Part shown: one piece after another, positions 32,624 through 42,882 of the stretch | Layout of the letters: the number at the start of each line of letters is the position of its first letter | Position numbering within the stretch: the stretch's first letter is position 1 | Origin: Romanomermis culicivorax | Lineage: Eukaryota; Nematoda; Enoplea; Mermithida; Mermithidae | Direction: 5' to 3' | Assembly: GCA_963922205.1 (NCBI GenBank) | Contig: CAWUHX010000320.1 | Span: 62,001 to 126,000 of the forward strand | Length of the DNA: 64,000 nt | Notes under the pieces: model-generated | The model's database searches: none | Told to the model about the DNA's origin: nothing | The model's input: only the letters and a program-made list of their open reading frames with translations | Program-made: the position numbers and the translations under genes

Positions 32624-35077
32624 AGGTCATCTGTAAATTCATGCCATTGGCCTATCACTTGGCATGGCCTCACTCAAGAGCGGAGTGCGATTACGAAACT
32701 AGTGCTCTGCTGAATTATAACTTTTTAAATAGTTATACTAAGGAAGGCCAGGAAATGATAAAACGCATGTCCTGGAAGTCAGGCGACCGCCTGGCTTATT
32801 ATTTAGAGCTAGCAGCAACGCTACCGCCGTTGGAACCCCGCTTTCCATCCAAAAAAGGGGTATACGCGTGGCAAAATTGGTTGGGATTTGTCCCGTTACG
32901 ATTTCGAGAAGCCGAAGAAATATTGCAAATCAGCGACAACAATTCGTTATTGAAGGACGCAGCTTACAAGGTAAATCCTTAATTTTACGTAACTTTCTAC
33001 TATGTAGGCTTCGAGACTTTGACACCGGGACTGCGGTATCCGATGACGGAAGACGCATCGCCGACCGATTATCCGATTACGTACGCACCGAGAAATCCGC
33101 TCGAGCTCAGACCGGAGTTTGTCAGCAAAAGCTTCCGGGAGAGAACAATTGCTTCAGAGATGCCCGGGTATACATTAACCTATACCCCAGCCGGTGAGTT
33201 GGTATCTAAGGTATCGGTAAATCGTCCCCCTACTTCCCAAACGGCGCAAGCCGGAGGGACAGGACAAGTAAAACTGCAGCCGCAAGCGCCAGTGCCGGTG
33301 GTCAAAGCTAAACAACCAGCTTTGGACACCGATACTACGCAAGCAGCTGCAGTTGTAGTCGTGGTGCCGCCGCCAGTGCAACCAGCGGTGGCACAGCCGA
33401 CTCAGGTTACTCAGATACAGCAGCTGGCCGAGCCTGAGCCAGAAGTTGTCACTATAATGCAATTGGTACCTCCGGCACCAGCTGTGCTACCAGCTAAAGT
33501 AAAGCAGCTTTTGCCGAAGATACGAAATTCAGACTCTGAGTCCAGTTCAGAGGAGGATGTTGATGAAGAAGAAGAGGAAGGTGAAATTCTGGAGTCTGAG
33601 GGCCAGACATCGGAGAACAAAGACGCGATGGAGGCCAAAACTCAGAAACAGGCTATTGAGGAGGAAAAGATCCAGACTCAAATTGATGAAGCAGTGACTA
33701 AGATGTCGGGAATTGATGTCAGACTGGAAAAGATGCAAGAGGCATCCCAGGAGATACCTGTGAAGGCCAAAGATCCTAAGGATCACGATAGACAAGCGAA
33801 GCATGAGGCCCTACAGGCCAAAATTCAGGAGCAAAGAAGACTGACGCAGCAGGAATTCCTGCGTCAGAGGGCAATTCAGAGAAAGCTGAAGGAGCAGGCA
33901 TTAGCCGATGACAGCTCAGACTCAGCTATTGCAGCGACAGAGCTGATGAAGAGGGGAAAAATTACTGAGGAAGGAATCCCTGGAGTTTATTCCCCAGATA
34001 AAGTTCAGCAGATGTTAGCTGAAGGTATGTCGGAAAAATTTATCCGACACTTGGCCAGAGAAAAGGTAAGGCGCAGGAAAAGGATAGGTAAGGCCAGACG
34101 ACGCAGACTTGCAGCTCAAGATCAGCAGCAACAAGGAGCGGCCGCCACCGGTTCCGAGAACGACGCCTACGACACGGCCGAGGAGACCACGACCCCAGAA
34201 TATTCGACAAGTCAAAAGTCAAAAACGGAGACTACGAAAAGTCAGACGAGGACGGAGACTGCCAAGAGTCAGACGCGAACGAAGACCTCCAAAGGCCAGA
34301 CGAAATCGGATAGGACAACAGCGTCCACTGCAACTGCTTCGTACACTCAGACGCGAACAGTATCGAAAACCGGCGGAGATGTTAGTACTTCATCTGGCAA
34401 GAGTAAATCCGTGCCCTCCAGCTATACCGCAAAAAGTAGTAAACCTGGGGGAAGCGTTTTGGTGAAGCCCGATCTTGAATCGGAGGAAAAGTTGATCAAG
34501 AAGGTCAAACTGAATGTGGTAGCTAAGAGACCCGAAAGGGAACCACAGCAGTTTGTCACTCCTGGTCAATTAGCTGAAACTCTGACTGATTATTGGGAGT
34601 GGCAATGGGAACAAAGGCGCCTAATTGGGCCGATCTCATTTGAAAATCCAGAGGTCGCCAATTATTTCGCCTTTGATCGCCAAGAACGGCCGATCATTTA
34701 TAGAATGGTCAATGATGCTACGGCCGAAATTCATGAAAATTACCGCCAGCAGTTTGAAATGCAAGGTGGATTTATGTTTGACGGAGAGCGCGTCCCTGAG
34801 GAAATTTGGGAATGGATTATTTTAGTTCTCATCCCCAGATGGCTTCAGGACTACGATGCCTCAGACGTTTTTACGGCCATTAGGTATGTGACCCTAATGA
34901 TCTTTACAGTTGGATTTCGCTCCGATCACGCCAACGGCAATTGGTAAGTGGTATGCCCAGGCGTGTTCCTTTGCGAACAAACAACTAGTCGTTGAGGCCC
35001 AGGGAAACCGTGTAGATGATGTCTACATTGCAGCCTTTAATCAGTACATCTTTATGGGCTCGCAGAGGTTAAACTAG
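32608..35077 (+). pseudogene. Element B exonuclease ORF, long C-terminal part (broken)
   Basis: The frame entered after about 32605 runs through 32641-32982, meets TAA at 32980-32982, continues in the same frame to 34947, then shifts by one and runs to TAG at 35075-35077. Early sequence is Trp/Tyr-rich and folded-looking ('[20 protein letters not shown]'). The middle (33220-33500) is Pro/Gln/Val-rich. A long acidic then charged helical stretch (33530-34100) looks like coiled coil. A Ser/Thr/Lys-rich linker (34200-34450) precedes a folded C-terminal block. The whole gene would encode about 1,300 residues. I recognise no domain beyond the exonuclease. The single TAA and the two frame changes are read as decay, because sequence character is continuous across them. 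Confidence 0.65.
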
Positions 35078-35701
35078 ATGGGTGTTAAGAGGAAGGCACC
35101 AGGCGATGACAGATCGCAAGCTGATAAATATCAGCGAACGGCTGCCAAGAGCCCAAGTAAGTTCAAGGTGCCTAGACTCCCTCCGGCTAAAAAACAACCG
35201 CCGACGACACAACAATCGTCTGCTACGACCAGCCAGAGGTCGTATAGTGAGGCTGCTAGCACTTCTTATAAAAGTCCACTTTCTCGATCAAAATCAATAT
35301 CATCCAAATCTCTTAATTCAACTTTCCGGACACGAAAACCACAACGCAGCAGCTCCACTAGCAGTGGTCCAACACAAAGGCAGCAGGGGAGAGACGATAT
35401 GTTCTCAAACCCGGCCCCGTACAGGGCTAGACCGGTATATGACTGAGGTCAAGTCAGAGGAGGCTTCAGAGGGCGCCCTCAGTGACCCTACAGAGGCCGA
35501 GGAAACTGGCAATACCAAGGTCAAGACCTGGATGCGCAGTTCCACAATCCTAACTTTCAGCCGCCTGGTAGACGCGGTGAAAGCCAACAAGGCCAAAATC
35601 AAGGCCAGGATGGAGGTCAGACCTGAGGCCAACCAGGCCAGAGGGGATACTATCGAGGTAGACCTAGAGGAGGTTACCGAGGCGGCGGGCAGCAGCAGTA
35701 A
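35078..35701 (+). pseudogene. Element B small basic RGG-box ORF with three in-frame TGA codons
   Basis: ATG at 35078 directly follows the TAG of the exonuclease gene (TAGATG), suggesting reinitiation. The frame runs to TAA at 35699-35701 (207 codons) but meets TGA at 35444, 35483 and 35624. The first half is Lys/Ser/Arg-rich. The second half is an RGG/RGR box (for example 'GQVRGGFRGR', 'GYYRGRPRGGYRGG') typical of RNA-binding tails. Each TGA falls where Arg would suit the repeat, consistent with CGA-to-TGA changes. Alternative frame 35082-35705 is open but less distinctive. A nucleic-acid chaperone role, replacing a nucleocapsid, is inference. Confidence 0.6.
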
Positions 35702-36449
35702 TTAGCTGCACAAATTTTGGCCCAAAAATCATCTTTTTGCATATATATATTTTTACTTATTTCACAAAATATAAAATCCAAAAACACTAATAAAATCACA
35801 AAAATCCAAAAAAAATCAAAAAATTATAAAATCCAAAAATATTATTCAAATTTTCGGTGCTGCTGGCCAACTAAAACTTTCTTTTCGACTAAACCGGTGC
35901 AAAACGCAACCGTAAAAATATTTTTAACTTTTTGGCCACATTTTTTGCTCAATTTTAGCGCATTTTTATTTTGTGATACTCATACATTCCCGCGTCGTCT
36001 TTTTGTATCCTAATATAATCTCGTATTTTAGTTTAATTTAGAAAAAATAGAGACGCGGGAAATCGATTTGCATGCGGTTCGACCCACGGCCAACGAATTG
36101 ACACAGCATGCAGACCGAGCGGCCGAGCCCGAAGCCGACCACATTCGGCACCGACCTCACCAACGTACGCTTTAGGGCAGGAGGTTATTCCATCAACGCC
36201 GAGGTCAAAATGGGCGTCACTTGCCAGCCATTGCGGCAAAGCCCTTGGTATTCGTTGTGTCCAAGGACCAGCACAGGAGTCCGATTAGGACAGACTGTGG
36301 AACGGGAGTCCGAGTGAGACAAACTGTTTATCAGGAGTCAGCCGGAATTGTAGATTTTTTCTTTTTTGATTAATGCTTTTTAATGCTGGGGTAACTCGGC
36401 CGAAAGTTTTTTTTCTACCTCCCTTAGGTCGGTTTCGACGCGCGAGGGA
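35702..36449. other. Element B 3' noncoding region and weak polypurine tract
   Basis: The first part is AT-rich (35710-36050), followed by a GC-richer stretch. A short purine run GAGGGA (36444-36449) abuts the 3' LTR and is the only PPT candidate. It is shorter than those of elements A and C. Confidence 0.5.
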
Positions 36450-37060
36450 TGTTGGGCACCCTGTTGATGCCAATTCGCGTGGGGAAATCGACATGCAAAT
36501 CGACAAAGATGGACGACCAGTGGCGCAGACATTTGCATAGAATGGAGCGCCAATGAAAGACCAAAAAGATAGTGAAAAATCATTGATTCACTATTATTGT
36601 TTTTTATAATATTTTCGTATATACTGCTGGCATCCATTAAACTATTTCCCAGCACATCGACTTTATTTGCATATTTTCGACTGTGGTGTAGCCACATTCT
36701 TTTCAGTATTTCGCCGGAATTATTGTTTAATATATTCGTTTTATATTTAGATTATTCGTATCGGCGAAGGCGGAGGGCCAGAGGCCCAGGCGCCAGCTTA
36801 CACCAGGTAAGCTTTGGGAAACCCTTTAAGGGTTATACCCGAGTAAGTTTATCCCTGAGGGGATTCCTTGTCTCAGCTAGGAGACTGTGGAGGTCTTTGG
36901 TGAGGCCCCGTATTTAGAGTAGAGTATCTTTGTTGTTGTAGGTCTGGGGAACCGGACTGTTGCACTATCACCGAGGCTTAGCCAAGGGATCAGTTCTAAC
37001 AGGTCAGTTCAGACCAGATATATCTTTTCTTACGCCTCTTAAGGAAAGACCTGCACAACA
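36450..37060 (+). repeat. Element B 3' LTR
   Basis: This is 611 bp, aligned end to end with 22453-23063. It starts TGTTGGGCACCCTG and ends CTGCACAACA, and the TAAG duplication follows at 37061-37064. Confidence 0.95.
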
Positions 37061-37064
37061 TAAG

Positions 37065-38581
37065 CATAGACCTGGACGAGTGAATAAGAATGCCGATGCA
37101 CTTTCAAGAAACCCCATTTGTGCTGCAGTTACTAGTGCCAATGAGACTCAAGAGATGCTAACAAAGATTCGAGAAGCACAACAGAAAGATGAATTTTGTA
37201 GAAAGTATCTTGAGTATATACTATTTAATCAGTTACCAGTTGAGTTTAGAGAAATGCAACATGTGCAACTCACGAGTGATGATTATGTGATCAGCGAAAA
37301 TATTTTGTACCGTATACCTAAGGCACCAGAAACCGAACCTAAGTTAGTCATACCCAGAAGCATGGTAGAAGAAATTTTGGAAGCTTGTCACGATGATGTT
37401 TTTTCCGGTCACTTAGGATTTGTTAGAACCTTAGCCAGAATAAGAACTCATTATTTTTGGCCAGGAATGTATAAAGAAACCCAGTTACATTGTGAAAAAT
37501 GTATCAGTTGCACAATGAAGAAAACGACAGGGAAGAGAACAAAGGCACCTTTGGTACCCATACCCGTAACAGGACCTTTTGATAGAATAGCTGTTGACAT
37601 ATTAGGACCCTTACCAATGACAGAAAATAGAAACAAATATGCCATTGTTTTCACAGAATATCTAACTAAGTATGCAACCGCAGTAGCCATACCAGATGGA
37701 ACAGCAGAAACTACAGCAAAAATCTTTGTTACAGAAATCATTTTGCGCTTTGGTGCCCCCTTGTTCTTTTGTCAGACAAAGGAGCAAATTTTTTGTCAGC
37801 ATTAGTGCTCAATATTTGTGAATTATGTGGCACCCGAAAAGTAAACACAACCCCTTATCACCCACAGACAGATGGTCTTACAGAAAGATTTAATAAGACA
37901 CTAGCTACCATGATTTCCATGTATGTCAATAACAAGCATACAGATTGGGATATATACCTACCGTATGCCTGTTTTGCATACAATAGTACGCCACAAAAAT
38001 CAACAAAATACTCACCTTTTTTCCTTTTATTTGGGCGCCATCCGAATTTGCCGATCGACGCCGCTTTGACGTTCCAACCGAGCCGCTATCGTATTGATCT
38101 CGACGAATACGCTGACCAATTCCAACGATTTTTGGCTGAGGCGTGGGAATCTGCAAGAAAAAACATTGACAAAGCTCAAGAAACCCAAAAGTTACAGTAT
38201 GATAAGAAACAACACGAACTACATGTGCAGAAAGGAGATGAAGTTTTCAAGTATAATCCTACTGTGAAACTACGCCACTCACCAAAATTTACCTTTCCGT
38301 GGCAAGGCCCCTATAAAGTTTTAGATGTGAAACCCCCGATAGTGCAGATAAATCTACCTAATGGACGAGAAACACAAGCTGAGTGGGTACATATGAATCT
38401 ACTTAAGAAAAAAAGTGCCCTAGCTGAGAAATATTCGAATAAAGTAACAGAAACAGAAAAACCCATAAGGAATGCAACAGACCCCACATTGAAACAAAAT
38501 ATGCAAAAAGAGGCTCATATCTTTTCCATTTATACACCGGTGCCATTCTGCCGCAGCAGAACGAGCACCAGCTCTTTGTGA
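37065..38581 (+). pseudogene. Element A RNase H end and integrase (3' part), one frameshift
   Basis: This resumes element A's pol frame after element B. It encodes the end of RNase H ('NKNADALSRN'), an H2C2 zinc domain with 'HLGFVRTLARIRTHYFW' and 'CEKCISC', and the DDE core with Asp in 'VDILGPL', Asp in 'SDKGANF' and Glu in 'GLTERFN'. The C-terminal domain ends near 38581. A one-base indel near the C-run at 37757-37761 moves 'SDKGANF' into another frame (37769-38581), which inactivates integrase. Relationship to element C's integrase is evident throughout. The Ser-rich tail after 38520 is not conserved. Confidence 0.9.
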
Positions 38582-38978
38582 AACTACGTATGAAAAAAAT
38601 GCTTGTACATATTCTGCATGAAAAATTTGCCCGTGTAACTTTTCATCTTCATTTTCCCTGTCCATTAGTCATTTTTCATATGCCTCTAAAGTAACTTTTT
38701 GCAGGAGCATCGCCCATATTTTTCTCATTTTTATTACTTTTACCTGTTGCGAGTAGCTTCGTTTTTACCAAGTTATTTTTGCTCTGTTTTTCCACCAAGT
38801 TATTTTTCCGTTGAGCTAAATATTTTATTTGTAATTATTCATCACCTAAAAATGCTTTTTGAAATTTAATAAGACATCTTCATTAATTATCGCCACTGTA
38901 TACTGTAAATTTTATTTTTGTTTGTATTTTTGTTTACAGAAATTATTTACTTATTTCGACGAATTTATTTTTTGGATT
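38582..38978. other. Element A spacer with candidate splice acceptor
   Basis: T-rich sequence ends in TTGTTTACAG at 38930-38939, a good 3' splice site, 40 bases before the ATG of the exonuclease-like ORF. This would fit expression of the 3' ORF from a spliced transcript, as retroviruses express downstream genes. It is a pattern call only. Confidence 0.4.
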
Positions 38979-40644
38979 ATGTACGGCTTACGTTGCCAAC
39001 GCAACCGCCGACGAAGATTGGAAAAAGTGGGACCGTCGACTGCTGCCGTCCAAAGTAGCAGCAGCAGCAGCAGCAGCCCGGACGAGGCCAACAGCAACCA
39101 TTCATCGGATGACGAAGGTTTACAGTTGAACGTTGCCGTGTTACCCGAAGTAGGCCTATCTTTATTAGAAATGAGGAGTAACATTTTAGACTATTTTGCA
39201 ACTGAGCTAGGTCGTACCCCTTTGAAAAGAAGATACACACACTGTACTACAGTAGATCAGTGTAACTTTTTGTGTAACATGTTACTAAGAGACACTAACC
39301 GACCTGGTTTGGTCGCCATAAGCACAACCTGCTTAAGAAGAGAAGAGACCTTATGAGGATTGGCCAGAAGGCATTCAATCTTTGTACAAAATAGAAGCAG
39401 GAACTGAGCATACGAATCTGATTCTAGCTACAATTCAAGTTACCCGATTTGATGGAACCACAGTTGTTTTTGATATTACCAAAATGCGTTGCATAGCTAC
39501 TCCACTTGCTCATTTGATATCAGACACCCTGTTGACAGTAGGCTTTGGCGCCCAAGAGGATGCCCGTGCAATATCTACATTTACAGAAGATATAGTAACC
39601 TATCAAACATCAGCCGATTCAAAAAGAATTTGGACTGCACTGAGACACAGTAACACTAAGCAATTTTTACACGAAAAATATGCTAAATTTGACACCCCAG
39701 AAGACATCACACTTTGCAAGCTCTTAGGTTTACCCTTTTCACCTGAAACAGTGAAACCAACCCTTCCCTCTATGGTTCAACACATTTTCGGTCCAACCTT
39801 TGAGGAAGAACCAAATTGGCCAGCTGTTGAGACCACTGAGAAACATATTCATTATGCTGCATTAAAATCGCTAGTCACCTTAGATCTTTATTTGGCATTA
39901 GATGCTTATTATCCAATTTTTTCTAACTTGCAACATCTAGTAGCTGATCAGAAACGATTATTAGCAATCCCAATGCTACCCCAACCAATCGGAATTTATG
40001 AAACCTCTGTTAGAAGAGAAACTAGTGATACTGTCACCACCTTAAGAAAGCATGTCAATAAAGAAACAGATCTAGAACTTATTGAAACCACAGACATGAA
40101 TTCCTACAGAATTCCTGTAGTTAATCGAAAACCGATAGATCAGACAGATACTGAATTGAAGTCAGCAAGGAACTGTGAGTTCAGACACAAGACACCTGAA
40201 ATTCGAGCAGAAAGAAGCTTTCAAATTGATGAATCAATAACCGAATCAAGGAAGAGGCACTTTGAGCAAAGTTCAATTGAGAACAGTCATGAGATCAGTG
40301 ACCCTCTGAATGAAAAACGTTTGAGGAAGATCAGGAAGCATGAAAATGAGGAAGAAAAAGAAACAGAGATAGAATCATTTAGTTTAACTGAGAATGAGGA
40401 TTGGAAACTACAGTCACCTTGTCACAGAAGTTCATCAATTTCCCCTCATTTGCATAATCGAATTTTTGACGCCTTATCACAGCAACCGAAGGACGTTTCG
40501 ACGCCCGTTAGGAGGACGTTTCCGCCACCGCCGCGCAATTATCAAGGCGCCCCCGAGGAACTGCAACCGCAGCCACAACAACAACAGCCGCTGCAACAAA
40601 ATGAGACACCGCGTGAACCGTTGCCACGCGCTGGAGACCGATGA
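38979..40644 (+). pseudogene. Element A exonuclease-like ORF, degenerate and frameshifted
   Basis: From ATG 38979 the frame runs to TGA 39356, then the sequence continues in another frame from 39337 to 40644, giving about 555 residues. It parallels element B's exonuclease ORF in position and layout. The Exo II-like 'VGFGAQEDARAI' keeps its Asp. The Exo I position reads 'VAISTT' with no D-x-E, and the Exo III position reads 'YAALKS' with Lys for Asp. The catalytic ligands are therefore missing, whether by decay or because the domain became structural. The N-terminus is Arg-rich then Ser/Asp-rich. The C-terminus is charged then Pro/Gln-rich. It relates to the B ORF by motif order and spacing, not by high identity. 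Confidence 0.6.
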
Positions 40645-40907
40645 CGAGAAATGGAGGCCCGCGTCGAACAAGAAACCGTCGAGGCTTTAAACGCCTTCAA
40701 AATTCGGTTCTCCAACGAAGTGAACCCGTGGTGCAAGATCCACGACCTGTTTTGTTTTTGCGGTCATATGACATTGCCCGACAATTCCCGGACGACAAAG
40801 TGCAACCGATACTTCGCGATTACGCCTACGCCCATTTGCGCTTTTACGCAAATCGCTGGAACTGTGAGAGACTGGAAGGACAAGGTCGACGCCAGCACCT
40901 GTATTAG
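40641..40907 (+). CDS. Element A small basic ORF overlapping the exonuclease-like stop (ATGA)
   Basis: ATG at 40641 overlaps the TGA (40642-40644) of the preceding ORF, the ATGA arrangement typical of termination-reinitiation. The 88-residue product starts very Arg-rich ('PRRTRNRRGFKR'). A second frame from ATG 40651 to 41019 (122 aa, with 'CFCGHM') overlaps it almost fully, and I cannot say which is used. Position and basic start match the RGG ORF of element B, but there is no clear sequence identity. Confidence 0.45.
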   Translation: MTRNGGPRRTRNRRGFKRLQNSVLQRSEPVVQDPRPVLFLRSYDIARQFPDDKVQPILRDYAYAHLRFYANRWNCERLEGQGRRQHLY

Positions 40908-41336
40908 AGAAACCAGCGAAAAGAAAAGAAAAGAAAAAAACAAAAAAAAAATATATATATATATTTTTATGAAATTGTATTTTTATGAAACCGAAATTTT
41001 ATTTCATTTAATTTTTTAGTGAGTAGCCGCCTTAAGTAAATTATGCCGCTTGATCGTCTACCAAGGAACTGAAACCACTGAGAAAGAGACATAAAAGGAA
41101 GGAATAGAAACAACGAAGAAAAGAAAGAGAGACAACTTGAGCATAGGAAAACCGAAACTCAGAAAAAGAAACTTATGAAGTGATTGAGGAAACTGAATAG
41201 GAGTTACTGAAAAAAAAGAGAAACTCGAAAAGAAACTCAACTTGAGGAGATACTGAAAATGAGATTAGAGACTTTAGAATGAAGAAACTATATTTAGAAG
41301 CAGAAAATTCTGTTTGCATCCCAGGAGATCCGCTCT
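40908..41336. other. Element A 3' untranslated region
   Basis: This is A- and GAAA-rich sequence with a T/A run near 40955-41020. No gene is supported. The minus-strand frames here are mirror images of A-rich sequence. Confidence 0.5.
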
Positions 41337-41349
41337 TAGGGGAGGAAAA
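41337..41349 (+). promoter_or_regulatory. Element A polypurine tract
   Basis: The purine run AGGGGAGGAAAA directly abuts the TGTAAG start of the 3' LTR. It is the expected primer for plus-strand DNA synthesis. Confidence 0.9.
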
Positions 41350-41951
41350 TGTAAGAAATATAGAAACTAAGCTACAGTAACTAACCTGTTTTTCCTTGAC
41401 GTCATCATCCGACTTTCGTTCTTCTTCACATTCGTCATCGCCGCCTTCGCTTCTTGAAAAGCAACGCCGCCTAAATGAATAAAAAAAGATTAGAAACATA
41501 AAAATAGATAAAATTTAAGATAGTAACTCACCGAAAGGTCAGCTCGAACGCTGATTTGCATCATTCGATGGAATCTTATGAAGAAAAAGACGAAAAAATA
41601 AGAAAATAAATTAGAAACATTTTTGTTTTTTCGCTACTTTTTATGTCATACATTTTATATATATACTACATGTAAAACTTACTTTTGGTGTGTATAATCT
41701 TCGTCGTTTTCGTCATCTAGATCGTCGCGCTTGTTCGCTTTCGTGTTCGTCACCTGTAAATAGAAACTCACCAATTTATTGTATATTTTTAGTGGTTACC
41801 GCGTTTACCAGAGTCACCCTAATAAACAAGAAACTCACCCATTGGACACATCGTAGGACTTAAGATTAGTCTGAGACTTTACCTTTTGAGCTAAGAAACT
41901 TACGGACTTCTCTGTTTGCCACTCGCTTGCTGACGTCGTCCGTTTTCGTTG
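41350..41951 (+). repeat. Element A 3' LTR, left part
   Basis: These 602 bases align to 14936-15537 with scattered substitutions. The LTR is cut at GTTG (41948-41951) by element C. Confidence 0.95.
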
Positions 41952-42851
41952 TGTAACGACCAGATTTGTGTGAGGTACTTTACTTCTACCAATTGGTCGA
42001 TACGGCCGGGACAAATACGGGACGGGGAATGCGGGCGAACGGTTACAACACAAAACGGATAATCGACGGTCGCTTGAACGTCGACGAAATAAAACGCGCT
42101 TCGAATAATAACGGACGGGGCCTCGGTTTAAATGCTTTCGAATAGTCGGCCGCTTGCAAATGTATAAAGACGGGGCGAGCGCGGATCAAAAATAAAATGA
42201 TACCAGAACACAAGAACCAGAATGATCAAAATCACGCTTTGCTTCTTCTTTTATACGGCGATTCTGGCCACTCCCTGGACGCTGCGGGAGGTCGAGCTTC
42301 TGTCCATTTTCTTCCGCCAATCGTCGTTTCCGGCTACGCTTTTCATGCTTTCTTAACTACGCCTCTCTAATGCTTTTCTGGTACTGTATGCTTTCTGTGC
42401 TTTACTTGCTTTCTACGGTGGGCTTGGCCACACCTCTGTGCTTCTGTGCATGCTTCCTGTATCGGTTTCTCTGTATACACATGTTCTGTGGGGCCGCCGC
42501 TACTGTTACACTTGAGACTACTGTACGGCGGGGCTTCTACGCATTTTACTGTGTGCAGGTGTTGTTTACGATTTTTACGGGGGATTACGGTAGCTGTGGA
42601 ATGTGTAGTTTAGTGTGGGTTCTAGGGGAACAGCTGCCGTTTGTGCAAATTAATTGGGGCATCTTAATTGGGCTACCGGGGTGTGAACGGATCAAAATAA
42701 AGTACTTCACGTAATTTTGTAGGAATGTTTGGGTGTGAATCCCAGACATCCTTGAGACGATAAAATGTGAAAAATAAAATAATATCTAATAAATGTCTGT
42801 TACCTACAGTATGCTACATGTTTACAGTACTGCTTTAGCAGGTACGTTACA
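41952..42851 (-). repeat. Element C 3' LTR
   Basis: This 900-bp repeat differs at one position from 50354-51253 and has a terminal inverted repeat TGTAACG/CGTTACA. A TATA box candidate TATAAAAG on the minus strand is at 42248-42255 (the copy at 50650-50657 in the other LTR would drive transcription). A 114-codon frame inside the LTR occurs in both copies and has no protein character. Confidence 0.97.
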
Positions 42852-42862
42852 TTTCCCTCCTT
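42852..42862 (-). promoter_or_regulatory. Element C polypurine tract
   Basis: Read on the minus strand, AAGGAGGGAAA directly precedes the 3' LTR. It primes plus-strand synthesis. Confidence 0.9.
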
Positions 42863-42882
42863 CCGGAGTTGAACGTCCTCGT

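Larger units (their letters stand above)
22453..37060 (+). mobile_element. Element B: 14.6-kb Ty3/Gypsy-type retrotransposon with exonuclease module
   Basis: The element has two 611-bp LTRs and a target duplication TAAG at 22449-22452 and 37061-37064, within element A's RNase H/integrase coding sequence. It contains a leader ORF, gag-PR-RT-RNase H, integrase, a small basic ORF, a very long ORF opening with a DEDDy exonuclease domain, and an RGG-rich ORF. No envelope is seen. The LTRs differ at roughly 18 positions by eye (about 3%), clustered in the first 150 bases. Several stops, frameshifts and a 28-bp tandem duplication disable it. Confidence 0.93.

Noticed and set aside
32971..33007. Apparent 37-nt GT-AG intron in element B's long ORF
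   Set aside because: Removing it would put the next exon into a frame with an early stop. Reading straight through keeps the same frame with a single TAA, so a nonsense change fits better.
42370..42714. 114-codon plus-strand frame rich in Cys and Phe, repeated at 50772-51116
   Set aside because: Both copies lie inside element C LTRs, antisense to the element. Their identity only reflects LTR identity.
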